Notes: generated from the sequence alone by a model not told the origin. A stretch of DNA of 64,000 bases from Cacajao melanocephalus (GCA_963573385.1 CAUYLG010005493.1:124001-188000), one strand, 5' to 3'. Counted from the first letter of the stretch, positions 14,111 through 27,130 are shown. Numbers and translations are program-made.

Positions 14111-14845
14111 GGACACACGCTTGAAGCGTGAGCTGGGCACAAGATGGAGGCTCTTGTAATTTGAGCCAAACTTGCTCAGCAGGAGACAGGGCAGGGCGTG
14201 GCAGATACAGCCTGGAAACGGCAGGGCACGCTTCCCTGCGGACCAGCCTAGCAGCCACCCAGTACCTCCAGGGCAATCTGGTGAGGGGAGCAGAGCGGCT
14301 CAGTGGCAAACACCTCACAACAGTGCATAGTTAAAAAATCAAGGAAGCAATACAATAATCCCAGGCACAGTACATCTGAGCCATAAATACATTATTTTAA
14401 GGATATACTTTTTTTTTTCTTCAATTAAAAATGAAGTTTATAATCCTGATTCTATTCACAAGTAACAATTTCATCATCACACACTACAGACAAGAAATGT
14501 TATGGTGAACACAGCTGCAAGTCTACCACAGAAAGTCAGTCGGGAAGGAAGGGGCGATGGGTGACTGACCCGGCACTTCGAGGTGCACCCAGGACAACCC
14601 GTTGGAAGCGAGGACACTAATGTGGCAGTGGAACGTCAACACCATGGAAACTCACAGACAGAAGCAGCTCGGTTCAATGTAAACATTGATTTTTTTAAAA
14701 GGACAGCAGTTTCAAGTCTCTCTCACGGGTGTTCTCTCACGCTCGCTCGCTCTCTCCTCATATACTTGATTTCTTTGAAAACGTAAACATATTGGAAGGG
14801 CCTCGTCTGAGGTATTGAGGTATTCCTCGAGGGTTAAGGCTGTTA

Positions 14846-14946
14846 TCAATGCAGGCTCTGCTGGGCCTCTTTCAGTAAGCTGTCAAAATCCATGGCTTCG
14901 TACTTGCTTTTCCCTGACGCAGGAAGGGCCTCGTCTGAATTGGAAT
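14846..14946 (-). CDS. PPARGC1B: PPARGC1B exon 12 (C-terminal coding part)
   Basis: Encodes the last residues of PGC-1beta. Aspartate 993 is split (G|AT), followed by 32 residues (994-1025) and the stop at 14846-14848. The end [15 protein letters not shown] is the conserved C-terminus of the PGC-1 family. The acceptor is CCCAG just above 14946. The exon lies between the two copies of a 72-bp direct repeat, one in the 3' UTR and one in intron 11. Confidence 0.96.
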
Positions 14947-15298
14947 CTGGGCACGGGGGTGAGGAGACAGGGAAGAGCGGTGAGCAACTTACAAAGACCA
15001 GATGGTCGAAACATCTGCCACTACGAGTGGGCACCGTGGAGGGGCTGCAGCCCAAGGCCTTGGGGAGCTGGGACGAGCACTGGACCGTGGGCACTGCCCG
15101 CCATCCTGCCGGGACATCTTGGCCATGGCGTCAGTGTCTCAGGGCCTTGGCTGCCTTGTCTAGAGGCCTGGAGTCCCAAACTAGAGCACTCCAGAGGCTT
15201 CCTAGCTCCACTCTCCACGACTCTACTTCCCCTGGCAGCTTCTTGCTCATTAGTAACCTGCAGCGTCACATTAAGGGAGGGCTAATAGCACTCGGCCT

Positions 15299-15370
15299 GG
15301 TCTGGGTCACCCCTCTGCCTTCTCACTGGCAATGGGACCTCCCACAGTCATTTCGCCTCTCGGGGTGCTG
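15299..15370. repeat. 72-bp perfect direct repeat, copy 2 (intron 11)
   Basis: Exact copy of 13957-14028 without the MIR flanks, 1342 bases away on the other side of exon 12. Confidence 0.95.
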
Positions 15371-15540
15371 CCCTTAACCATTATTAACAATCTAATTGTT
15401 AATAGACTGGGAAACTGATTTCCATAAATGGACACGCAGCCAAGTGTAGTGCTACCTGACCTGGCTCCCGGCTGGGTCACTGACACTCAGTCCTGTACCA
15501 TCAAGGCTGCGCTAGATTCTCTCCAATACGTAATTTTCTT

Positions 15541-15955
<415 letters not shown>

Positions 15956-16265
15956 TGAAGTCAAGGAGACCGTAGCCATGGTTCTGCCAGCTGGCTGTGC
16001 ACATGATTGAACCTTCCTAGAGGCCATGGGAGGCTTGATTCTCTTTGGCAGCAGTCACAGGATAGGACAAGGTGGACCAGAGGCCAGAAGAAAAACAAGA
16101 TGGTAGCCTTCAGGCAAAGGAAGAGGTTGCAAAGTTATACCTAGCAGCACACTGGGGTGTGGGGATGGGCGCTTTGACCACAAGGGGCTTTAGCTCTGTG
16201 TTTTGTTCAAGGAAGGCACTGCCTATCAAGTTTTCCTTGACTGTGGCTGGGTCTTGGGGGCTTAC

Positions 16266-16420
16266 CGTAGTCAGTGTATCTGGGCCAGCAGAAGTGCCGG
16301 AGCCCTCCATAGCTCAGCTGGAAGGAGGGCTCGTTGCGCTTCCTCAGGGCAGCACCGTTCCTCAGAGACAGGGCCGCGTGCTCAGAACACCGGTAGGTGA
16401 TGAAGCCGTATTTCTTGCCT
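16266..16420 (-). CDS. PPARGC1B: PPARGC1B exon 11 (second half of RRM)
   Basis: 155 nt, residues 941 (split AG|A) to 993 (split). It carries the RNP1 submotif K-K-Y-G-F-I-T-Y of the RNA-recognition motif, then the stretch ending [11 protein letters not shown] that is conserved in PGC-1 proteins. The RRM is thought to couple coactivation to RNA processing. Acceptor CTGCAG (16421-16426), donor ACG|GTAAG. Confidence 0.96.
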
Positions 16421-17500
16421 CTGCAGGGAGAGAACAAGGGGAGGATGTTATTGGGCTGGCTGGGTGGACACTGTGAGACCACCCATTACTAGATGAGGAA
16501 CTGACTGCTACAGTGATTCGATACATCACGTGGCCTCCCAAATAGAGATAATGCTGACCACTAGGCTGACTTCTGCCACGTGGGAATGATGAAAGCAGCT
16601 AAGATGTTGAATGTTTGCCAGGTGTTGGCCACCATGCCTTGCCTCGCACACTCCTCAGATGAGCCTGTGAGGTGGGCACTGGTGTTATCTCCACCTTGCA
16701 GATGAGCAGACAGGTTCTGTGGAGTTCAGTAATTTACCCAAAAGCAAGCGTCAGAGCAGGGATTCAAATCCAGGCCTCCGACATTAAAGCTGATACTCTT
16801 AATACCCCCGTATGTTTCTCCCGTCATTCCCATTTCCCTGGATCTGCCATGGAAATGGCAAATCTCCCGCCTATACCACCGTACCAGTCTCTGCCTCCTT
16901 CAAAGCCAGCCTTGGACACCAATTCCTTGGCTGCCATCTTGGCCTTCAGCTCCTCTCACAGGGCTGGTATTCTGCACACCTCCTGCCCTTCATGGTAGGC
17001 ATCTTTAATGCCTGTTCAGCTTGCACTTGCCTTCCCCTGACAACAGCATGTGTGGTCAGCCAGGGTCAGGGTGCCAGGGCAAGGCACATGACAACGGCTC
17101 TTCCTGGACACCACGGTTTGTTCAAGGATAAGCCTGTTACTCAAGGCTGAACCCCAAAGAACCCATCTCGGGTTCTGTAGTTATGTAGTGACTCCTGCTT
17201 CCCCAGGAATCTCTAAGCTGCTGGTAGTTTACCGCCACAGGCAGCCACTCTGCAACCAGGAGAAAAGTCTGCCTGAGAAGGACCAAAAGTCACTTCTATT
17301 CCAACCCTTCGCTTCCATGAACAACAGAAAGACTTCCGACTGACACTCCTCTGCTACGTAAACTCCTCAAAGCAGAGACAAAGTGGCATTCACCAACTGC
17401 TTAGGTCAGGCTTACAAATAGTGGGTCTATAATAAACATTTACATGAATCACGTTTCCCGACACCTCTCTGAACCAGGGCCAAGTTTGAACCGTTCTGCC

Positions 17501-17796
17501 TCTTTATTTTTGAGAAAGAGTCTTGCTCTGTTTCCCAGGCTAGAATGCAGTGGTTGCAATCCCAGTTCCCTGTAGCCTCCGCCTCCCAGGTTCAAGCAGT
17601 TCTCATGCCTCAGCCTCCTGAGTAGCTGAGATTACAGGCATATGCCACCACGCCCAGGTAACTTTTTTGTATTTTTAGTAGACATGGGGTTTTACCATGT
17701 TGGCCAGGTTGGTCTCAAACTCCTGGCCTCAAGTGATCTGCCTGCCTTGGCCTCCCAGAGTGCTGGGATTACAGGCATGAGCTACTACACTTGGCC
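17501..17796 (-). mobile_element. Alu
   Basis: Reverse Alu, tttttgagaaagagtcttgc to actacacttggccc. Confidence 0.92.
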
Positions 17797-18029
17797 CCTT
17801 CTTCCTCTATAAATGTCTAATATTGGTAGTACATCCAAGACTCCTTTTAAAGATCTTGTGTGTTCTTAAAATCCTGGCAGATCGATCTTTCTCTTTAGAG
17901 ATTAATTTGCCTACTTTATTTTTGCACGTTACCTTCATTTGATATCCCAAAAACTGCACAGAACTTAAAAATGGTTCTATTTGTATAATGGTTCTTTTAA
18001 AAAAAAAATTCGGCAAAAACACTTAATAG

Positions 18030-18720
18030 GACATTTGCCATCTTTACCATTTTTAAGCATACAGTTTGGCAGTCTTAAGCATACTCACATTGCTGTGCAA
18101 CAAAGCTCCAGAAACTTTTCACCTTGTCAAACTGAAACTCTATGCCCCTGAAATGACGGCTCCCTATTCCCCCTCTCTGCAGCCTCTGGCAACCACCACT
18201 CTTTCTGCTTCCGTGATTTTTGACTACTTTAGACATGGCATGTAACTGAAACCATATAATGTTTGTCTTTTTGTGCCTGGCTTGTTTCACTGAGCACCAT
18301 GTTATCAGGTTCCTCCATGTGGTGGCATGAGTCAGAATTTCCTTCCTTTTTAGGGCTTCCTAATATTCCACAGTATGAATATAAACCATATTTTGTTTAC
18401 CTATTCATCAGTTGGTGGACATTTGCGTTGTTTATACCTCTTGGCTATTGTAAATAATGTCGCTTTGCACTTGGGTGAACAAATATCTCTTGGAGATCCT
18501 GTTTTCAATTCTTTTGGGTATATACCCATAAGTGGAATCGCTGGATCAGATGGTCGTTTTAGGTTTAATTTTTTGAGGAACTGCCATATGGTTTTCCATA
18601 TCGGCTGCATCATTTAAAATTCCCACCAACACTATGCAAGAGTTCCAGTTTCTTCACATGCTTGCCAGTGTTTATTTTCTGGATTTTCGATAGTAGCCAT
18701 CCTAATGGGCAAGAAGTGTC
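18030..18720 (-). mobile_element. L1 ORF2 3' fragment (old L1M)
   Basis: Reverse-strand L1 sequence. The minus frame around 18401-18613 (W-K-T-I-W-Q-F-L-K-K-L-N ... I-Y-P-K-E-L-K) is the ORF2 C-terminal region. Decayed, and not a complete element. Confidence 0.85.
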
Positions 18721-18968
18721 TAATAACTCTTACACCAGAAACGATTTCCTCACTGAAGCTTTCTATTATTATTATTATATTAGAATGTTAAAAACCCTAA
18801 TAACTTAGTTTGCAGATATCATAGGAGATAATTTAGAAATATTTCAAAACTGACAAAGTTTTGACATCTAAATTGTGCATTCATATGCAACCTGTACTTT
18901 TTGCAGATCCCCTGACAGGTAAACCCTGCTTCTCCAAGTGAGCAATGAAAAACCAGGCTGCCTAGTAG

Positions 18969-19276
<308 letters not shown>

Positions 19277-19777
19277 AGGCCTGGGACTTGCTGCAGAGGA
19301 AGGGAGGGATGTGAGCAGCACAGGGCTTGAGGTAGAGTGGGGACCCAGTGCAAGTCTTCAAGCTGCCAGAGGCTGCTGCCCTGCACTATCTCCAAGGCAA
19401 AGGCCCTGAAGCAGACACATGGGCTCTGGTTCTCGCTCTGCCACCAACTAGCTGCCCAGTTAACTTGTCTGAACTTCTGCAGAAAGCAGAGCAATTGAAA
19501 GACTATGAGTGCTTATGTCCCAGGCATGCTGGCAAGTTCAGATAAAAGAACGAACGGAAACTGCCTGGCACTTAGTAAACCATCAGCACGAGTTTGCTGC
19601 TATTACTGACTGCACTACCATTTTTGGTCCTTGTCCTGGGCCTGGCTTTCCACATCTAAGCTATGGATTTCTTCAGGTTTGTTCCACAAATCTTGGGAAT
19701 CTTCTTGTACCCAGCTCTGGATCAGGACTGGTGCCCCGCTCTGCTCCCTTCATCTGCCATGGCTTGGCTCAACTCAC

Positions 19778-19899
19778 CTCTTACTTCTCGTCAGCACCTC
19801 GCACTCCACAATCTCGCCAAACACTTCAAAGCGCCTCTTCAGCTCTCGGGCGCTCATGTCACTGGAGAGATTTCGAACGTACACCACACGGCCTTCACC
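19778..19899 (-). CDS. PPARGC1B: PPARGC1B exon 10 (first half of RRM)
   Basis: 122 nt, residues 901-940 plus two bases of codon 941. It encodes G-E-G-R-V-V-Y-V-R-N-L, the RNP2 strand of the RRM, followed by helix 1 (S-R/A-R-E-L-K-R-R-F-type) and the E-V-F-G-E-I strand. Acceptor GGGCAG just above 19899. The strong GTGAGT donor starts at 19777. The exon begins in phase 0. Confidence 0.96.
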
Positions 19900-21969
19900 C
19901 TGCCCGAGGCGGACAGAGAGAGACCCACTTATTGTCTGGCTTCCTGGGGTCCCCCTGGGGGTGGGCTCCCGTAGAGTCCTTGTCCTAGTCCATGATGCCT
20001 GGCTGAGGGAGCAATACCAGCTGGAGTCAGAGAGAGGACCTGCCTTTATTAGGGGAGGGTGTTGGAAGGGAAGAGGCCCCCAAGGAAGCCGCTGCTTACA
20101 TGAAGGTCATAAGCAGAGACTGGGGCTGGGAAGGGGGAGTGATTATCACCATTGATACACCTGTGTTTTCAGTGGCTTCTGGACTTACCTTTCAAGTCTG
20201 AGCAGGGGAGGTGCTGGGGTGAGGCAAGCACAGGAGGCAGGTTGTTCATGAGTGTCGGAGTGGGCGGGAAGGAAGGGTCACGAGGCGAGGGCACCGGGGC
20301 TATTGGAGCCACCGTTATCTCTGGTTTTGCCTGAGCAAAGTGGCTGAAGTCACAGTATAGACACTGAGACCAAGGCATCACCTTCAGGAGAGCTCCGTGC
20401 TATGCCAGTGGGTGCCTAAAACAGCCCAGCAGAGGGAGGGGTGGGAGACTGTTGGGGCTCTCCTTCCCTCCTCGCAGATCTGTGATTTGACCTGGCTGAA
20501 GCCACTGCTATTGGAACAGTCACTTTGACCTGCTAGAGAGACCACAGCCTTGTTCCTGGAAACCTGCGCTCCCAGAGGAAAAATGCAGTTTCTTGTCTTA
20601 GACAGGCTTGCTCTGGAAACAGGTTACAGCCAGTGATTCTCCAGCCATCCCGCCCACGTACTACACATGGCAAGGAAGAAAACCCAGGCGGCGGGTCCAC
20701 AAGCAGGACTCCGTCGTCAACAGTCGGGGAACTGTACATCCCACAACATACGACGTCCAAGCTCAGCTCAACAGAGAAATCCCCTCCTTGCACCCTCCTT
20801 GCAGCTTCCTGAGTTCATAAAGCTCTTTCCTGCCACTGCTCCAAACACTTGTCCCCCTGAGTCTTTGCTTGGTTGCTCCCCTTCATCAATCAGGGCCCAG
20901 CTCCCTGAAGGTGCCCTTCCCCGGCCACCCCATAAACACATCCTCAATAGTCCTGCTTACTTCAGATTGTTACTAATTGCACATGACTGATTTCACAGTG
21001 CTTATCCCAATCTGTAATTACATTGTTTATTCCTTTGTTTACGAGTCTATTATCTCTCTCTTCCTTGTGCTCAGCCAGGAGGGAGCCTCATCTCTTTTGT
21101 TCATTGCTGTCCTCCAATGCCCAGAACTGTGCTAGGCCTGTAATTGCTGAATGACCAGACACAGACTCCAAGAAGATTCTCCATGTACAGCCCATGGTTT
21201 TAAGTACCTGCATGGAGACAGCTGTGCACCTCTAGGGCATGCACACCTCCTGCGTACCCCTCCTCCCTGAAGTACATCACATGGGAGAGATCCAATGGGA
21301 GTCTGTTTGTCTTTTTGTGTTTCTATCCTATTTTCCCTCTGTCCTTTCTAGTGACATGGCATAGCTGGCTTGCTCCAGCTCCCCACTCCGGACACCTGAT
21401 GTGTTTTCCCTGTGGGGAGCTTTGCAGTAGGGTCAGCAGGTAAACCCAGCAGGCCAGGGCCTGTGGACTAACTCTGGGAGGGGATTAGGGAGGTAGGTGG
21501 GGAGGAAGGGACAGGCTCTCTTGGTCTCTTGGCCCTGATCAAGTTGGGGGAACCCCTGAGAAGCACAGGCCCAACTCCCTTATGTACAGATGAGGAAAGT
21601 GAGGCTCGGGGAAGCTGGGGATCTGCCCACGGTCACACAGAAGGTGGTGGCAGGGCTGGCTTGTGACCTGGTCAGCCTGCCTACCTGGCTGTCTCTAGGC
21701 CCTGACACTGAGCCCTCACTCATCACCAACAGCACACTCAGCCTCTTGGCTGAACTTTGCATGGTGCCACCTTTGATGCCATTTGGCGACCCTTGTGCTC
21801 TTCAAATGAGAGAAATATGGTCGTCTGCTGCCAACAGTCCCTTCTTCCCCAGGCAGAGGCCGAAGACTGAGGGGCTCACCAGCAGCCTCGAAAGGCTTTG
21901 GGCCATGAGGCCCCTGCACTTCCTGCTAGTCCCCATTCATTCCAGGTTCTGGGCCCCCAGATCACTTAC
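19900..21969 (-). other. PPARGC1B: PPARGC1B intron 9
   Basis: 2.07 kb phase-0 intron. It has no Alu. MIR-like sequence lies around 21580-21680 (gaggctcgggg...ggtcacacag type); the rest is unassigned unique-looking sequence. Confidence 0.88.
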
Positions 21970-22045
21970 AATGGCCTTTTCCCGCCGCTTCCTGGCGTGC
22001 CGGATGCTTGGCGTTCTGTCCGAACACGGCCCTCTGCTCTCACAT
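21970..22045 (-). CDS. PPARGC1B: PPARGC1B exon 9 (basic linker before the RRM)
   Basis: 76 nt, codon 875 (AG|A) and residues 876-900: [25 protein letters not shown]. The H-A-R-K-R-R-E-K cluster looks like a nuclear localisation signal. The start at 22045 (after GACAG) was preferred to a closer AG at 22036 because it restores the conserved residues and the phase. Donor ATT|GTAAGT. Confidence 0.95.
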
Positions 22046-22363
22046 CTGTCAGTGAACAAGCAAAGCAGAAGCACTCACTCTCAGGAGAGACCATGGGGGT
22101 GGGGGCAGATCTGCTCCAGGAGGCAAGGGATGCTTCCTTAGGACTCATTCTCGGGGGCACACGAGCTGAAACTGCCTCCTGCAGAAACCCAGCCTCCCCT
22201 TCCTCAACAATGCCCCAGGGCTGTGTGTGAGCCTGAACATCTGGACACACGCCTACTGCCAGCTTCCGGCCTGGATTGCTGGGAACCACTGTGTTGCCCA
22301 TTATAACCCCACCCTCTGAGCTTGGCCTCTCTGTGCCATTAGGGGTAGAAAAATCCTTTTGTT

Positions 22364-22674
<311 letters not shown>

Positions 22675-23034
22675 TTATTTGGTCTGATTTTTAAAAAAAA
22701 CTCGATGAGGTTTTATGTTTCTCCATTTTCCAGGTGAAAAATCTGAGACTCGGGTTTGAGATGGGATTTGCTTAAAGCCAGAAAGCAGAGAAGTCCGAGG
22801 CAGGTCCTTCTGGCTTCAGAATCACTGCTCTCTATGGGTTCCTGCCTCAGCCAAGCAGCAGCCCCTGCCCATCGCAGCTCCACGCTTCCGGGCTGGCTAT
22901 CAGGCTCATTAGTCCCACGGCCGAGCAGGCTCCCAGGTGCCGCCCGCCTGCAGCCTTTCTTGCCTGCCTGCACGCTGCCCTCACTCCTCCAGTCTGAATC
23001 ACTGAGAAATACAGCACAGAGGACAAGAACACAG

Positions 23035-23350
23035 GCTTGTGAGTCAGACAGCTAGAGTCTGAATCTTGGCCCCACCGCCTCCCTGTTGGGTGACCTTGAA
23101 GCAGTTACAGAAGCCCGCTCAGCTTCAGTTCTTCATCTATGAAATAGGGATAACCAATTGCGTCTATCCCTTGGCCATTTGTGAGGATTCAATTTAAAAA
23201 TGCATGTCAATGCTTAGCCCAGGAACTGCTCCGTCAATGTTTGCTCTATTTTTCTATGTAACCTCTTTGAGCCTCAGCTTCCTCATCTATAAAATAGGGA
23301 TAAGCAGCAGATACACCCTCCAGGTGCACCTGTGAAGCTCAAATAGGATA
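23035..23350 (+). mobile_element. Two MIR-derived stretches
   Basis: Repeated MIR cores ('cttcatctatgaaataggga' and 'cctcatctataaaataggga') with MIR-type flanks. Confidence 0.7.
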
Positions 23351-25302
23351 ATGGAAAGGGAAATGACCTGCAACTTTAAAGGGTGACCTAATTAGAGCAT
23401 GATCATCCCTTTTGCAACAGAATTGGTAGACTTTCCCCACCTGAAGAGCTGAGAGTGCCTGGAAGGTATTGCGGTGTTCAGGAATAGTGTTAACCCAGCT
23501 CAAAGTGCTTTCTGCTGCTGGTGTTTGGTACAGGTCTGGAGAAGGCTGGTTAGTAGCTCACCGGGTTTACCAGATACTGAGCTCAGCCAGGTAGCTGAGC
23601 AGGAGCCAGTTACCCAATTAAGTTTCTGCAGTGGGCAGAAAAAGCCAGCCCTGAACCTGGCCCAACAGTGAGAAGAGAAATAGGGGGGCGGTTTCTAGAG
23701 AAGTTCTCAACTCTTCCCAGGCAATTCTACGAATGCAGGCCCAGCCCAAACACCTGTGAGCTGGGCAGGAGAGAAGGGAGGGCAGGGAAGCTCTGGCTTG
23801 CGGGATGTGTTTCAACATGAAGAGAATCTGGGAAACTGCCTAAATGGAGATTGAGTGCTTCAGCTCACAGCAAAGCAAGGCTGAAGCTGAACCTTTGACA
23901 CTGGACCACTGTAGGGCAGAAGCTACCCCTGGGGAAAGAATAGAGCCAGAAAGAGAGGCTCAGCAAGGTCGGTAGAATGCAACTGTGACGGACAGATCCC
24001 GGCCTCTACAGTAAATAAGGGCTTGTTGGAGAAATGGCTGCAGACCTCACTTTGAGGAACAAAAAACTGAGGGCTTCTTAACATTGGTTTGCGGGGAGCG
24101 CACAAACCCCCTAAAATTGAATGCCCAGTTAGATGCGTATGCCCATTTTAATGGGAAGATGAGCCTTTGCTTTAATCATGTTTTCAAACAGTTAAGAATC
24201 CTTGTTGTAGATGTGGTAAATACAAAGCTGAATTCTTTCTTAATTTTTATTTAACAAAAAAAATTTTTTTGCTAGTCCCTTTAGAAGGGAAGAGGAGGTA
24301 TCTTGACAAGACCTGAATTCTACTCTCAGCGTATGATTCTCTAGCAATGTTATCATCATCACCTAGGAACTTGTTAGAAATGCCAATCCCTGCCCCTATC
24401 CCGCCCAGACCTACAGATCAGACACCTGCGGGTGGGCCAGCCAGTGGAGGCCCAACAAATCCACAGCGGATTTGGCAGCAGGGCTCTAGCCCAACAGCAG
24501 CATCTAGTGGCCACTTGGCTTCACCTCAACACAGGGCTGGGGATGACACCGACCCACCTCAAGCCTTCCCCAGGGAGAATCAGGACCCACTGTGATCAGA
24601 CAGAAGCAACCAGTACCCTCCGAATCTGCCAAACCTCCCATTCTTTCTGCCCAGCTCCCCAGCTGACTTTCGGACTGGCTCCTTCTCCAGTCTCGTTCAG
24701 TGAGCGAGGATGACACAAGCAAGTGAGCTCCTGACGCCATCATCCCTACACTGAAGTCACCGTCCTTTGAGGGGCAGCCAACGGCTGAAAGCCACAGGGC
24801 AACTCAGCAGGACCCAGAAACCTTAACAACGCTTTATATCCAGGTGTTTTTCAGAGCACAGATTAGAATTACACTAATCTTCCTTTTAGATGTAAATATC
24901 CCTGGAATTCAAACTGTTGGGGCATGTATATGTTTGCACAAAAACCTATCCATTTTATAAATATAAAAGCAGAAAACACAGATGGATAAGGGACAAGTTC
25001 CTTTAGACATAAGCCCAGAAATAGCCAGGAAGTGGGTTTTCTTTCTTTCTGGAGGCCAGGAGATTTGGTACACTCCCAATTCCACAGACCAGGCTTTGCC
25101 TGCCTCCAGGATTCACTCACAACTGCCCCAGAAGACCACCTTCAAGGCCCCTGACCAGGACATGGACCACACAGGGAGATGCAGTCTCAGTTTCAGAGCA
25201 AATTTCCTGGGGGTCTCCCTCCTGGGGCTCCTCCTCCCCTGGCTCCCAGGGAACTGGGGTCCTCCATTGCCCACTGCGTCTTCTGTGGCCCCCTGTTCAT
25301 AC

Positions 25303-26113
25303 CTGAAGTTCTTTCGAGTGGCTGGTGACCAGGAGTGGCAGGATGAGGAGCCAGAGCTTGAGCGGCTGCGGGAACAGAGCTGCCAGCTGGCCTTGCTTGG
25401 TGGGCTCTGGTAAGGGCAGTGGTCAGAGCAAGTGGGGCTGACTCCTGAGTCCTCTTCTTCATTGTCCTCCTCCTCCTCCTCCCTATCTTCATCTTCCTCC
25501 TCTGGGAGGAAGCTGCTCTCACCACTGCTGCTGCTGCTGTCTTCAAAGACAGTGTCATACTCAGGGCTCTTGCAGGAGGCCAGCTCTTCCTCCTCCAGGG
25601 CGGTCTCCAGCAGCCCAAAGTGTTTAGTGAGGCTGGCGCGGATCTCATGGTCTCTGAGCAGCATGCTGTCCTTGGATGGGGCGCCAGCATCACAGCTTCT
25701 GTCTTCCTCCCTGCCAGGGGCCTGCGCCTCAGCCCGAGGGGTATCCTGTTGGGGCCAGTCCTCAAGGTGAATCCCAGACGGCTCCCAGGACCTCAGCACC
25801 TTCCTCTGCATGACGCCCTCTGGTCGGAGCACCTGGCAGTAGTCATGGTCTCCAAAGGAACAGGAGAAGGGACGCTTCTGGCCAGGCTGCGAGGCTGGCT
25901 GAGCTGGGGCGTGCCGCAGGTGAGACAGGAGCTCACTCCGCTCCGGGTGCTTCTTTGGCAGCTTGTGGGCAGCCCCTGGGGTGGCCTTGAGTGAGAGGGC
26001 CTCAGGGGAGGGGAGGTTGAGAGCTATTTCTTTGCCCAGGCTGTGCTTGATGTCTGGCTTGAAGGGGTCCTCCTCTGTGGGCTTGTATGGTGGTGTGGTG
26101 GGTGGGGTGAGTC
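25303..26113 (-). CDS. PPARGC1B: PPARGC1B exon 8 (HCF-1 motif, acidic/Ser tract)
   Basis: 811 nt, residues 605 (split) to 875 (split). It opens [11 protein letters not shown], a Cdc4-phosphodegron-like Thr/Pro segment also found in PGC-1alpha. It then carries G-D-H-D-Y (DHDY about 693-696), matching the (D/E)HxY motif known to bind host cell factor HCF-1. Next come a Leu-rich helix (F-G-L-L-E-T-A-L), a serine run (E-D-S-S-S-S-S-G-E) and an acidic tract with many Glu/Asp, then a Ser/Arg-rich part before the donor TTCAG|GTATGA. The acidic tract is where length differences between primates are most likely. Confidence 0.96.
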
Positions 26114-26186
26114 CTGTCCAAGCAAGAGGAGAAAGGTAAGATGAAGACAGATCACTTCTCTGAGGGACACTAAAACCCTAAGTTTG

Positions 26187-26480
<294 letters not shown>

Positions 26481-26817
26481 AGACCCTAGTTTGCGATGGC
26501 AAAAAAAAAATGGCCATGTGCCCTTACCCCCCACCCCAGTGGATGGCAAGCATCACTAACTGATCATTGCACTGCTGGCTGAGCCTGGAGGTGGCCTGGG
26601 AAGCCTTGGATTCTTTGGAGTTGGCATGTGATGAAATCCATTTGCCATTCCTTCTGTGACCTACTAGTGGCAGCTGGAGCCTCCAAGTCATCCAAGATAT
26701 CTCTTCCTGATCTACATCCAACCATTCAACAAACCCTCCCAACTAAGGCTCTCATATGCCTCTGGCGTTTCCCATGACGGACAGGGGGCAGGCACCGCAG
26801 ATACAACTGCCCACCTA

Positions 26818-26846
26818 GGCTGGGCGCAGCGGCTCACGCCTGTAAA
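26818..26846 (+). mobile_element. Alu 5' stub (29 bases)
   Basis: ggctgggcgcagcggctcac then gcctgtaa, matching the first 29 bases of Alu. It stops abruptly against other repeat sequence, which marks a deletion or rearrangement junction. Confidence 0.75.
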
Positions 26847-26858
26847 CCTGGTTCATCC

Positions 26859-27035
26859 CGAGTAAGTCTCCTTTATGGTACCTACTGCCATTTGTAATGA
26901 TCTTCCTTTTCTGTTTGCTTTTTGACTGCCTGTAACATAAGCCCCGCGAAGGCAGACCTCTTGCGCGTGGTTCATTACGTGGCACCTTGCCACGAATGAC
27001 AAAAAACTCAGAGATGCATGGGTGTTTTCCCGAAG
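26859..27035 (+). repeat. Diverged repeat pair, copy 1 (intron 7; L2-like core)
   Basis: Shares two blocks with 28331-28480: 'tttatggtaccta.tgc.att' and 'ctcagag.tgcatgggtg'. Copy 1 has about 40 extra bases between the blocks. The first block resembles an L2 3' end; the second does not. Confidence 0.75.
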
Positions 27036-27065
27036 GCCCCTGCCAGTGGAAGCCTCCTGGCTCAC

Positions 27066-27130
27066 CTGCTGTGCCACAGAGCTCCACCGTCAAGGTCTGC
27101 TCAAAGCTCTTCTTGCCAAAAGTAGGGTCG
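27066..27130 (-). CDS. PPARGC1B: PPARGC1B exon 7
   Basis: 65 nt: split serine (AG|C), 21 full codons (584-604) and a split glycine. The peptide D-P-T-F-G-K-K-S-F-E-Q-T-L-T-V-E-L-C-G-T-A is highly conserved in the PGC-1 family; the homologous PGC-1alpha segment also reads F-G-x-K-S-F-E-Q-T-L. Acceptor CACCAG, donor GCAG|GTGAG. Confidence 0.96.

Larger units (their letters stand above)
7425..14845 (-). other. PPARGC1B: PPARGC1B 3' UTR (about 7.4 kb, predicted)
   Basis: Sequence from the stop codon at 14846-14848 down to the AATAAA at 7446-7451 (complement). The length agrees with the long human mRNA I remember, about 10.6 kb for a 3.1 kb CDS. The segment has no full-length Alu, unlike its flanks. 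It carries MIR-type fragments (around 10080-10160, 12230-12340 and 13930-14110), a T-run in mRNA sense (8744-8766), a CA/TG hairpin (8015-8080) and possible earlier poly(A) hexamers (8696-8701, 10496-10501). The 5'-most part holds one copy of a 72-bp duplicated block (13957-14028). Confidence 0.75.

Noticed and set aside
18401..18613. 70-codon frame resembling a protein
   Set aside because: L1 ORF2 C-terminal remnant, not a host gene.
22036..22045. Alternative exon 9 acceptor AG closer to G-P-C-S
   Set aside because: It would lose the conserved C-E-S residues; the upstream GACAG site keeps phase and known sequence.
25193..25770. Frames of 190 codons (minus) and 112 codons (plus) over exon 8
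   Set aside because: Out-of-frame readings of the PPARGC1B exon 8 coding sequence, including a Ser-rich product of the acidic tract.
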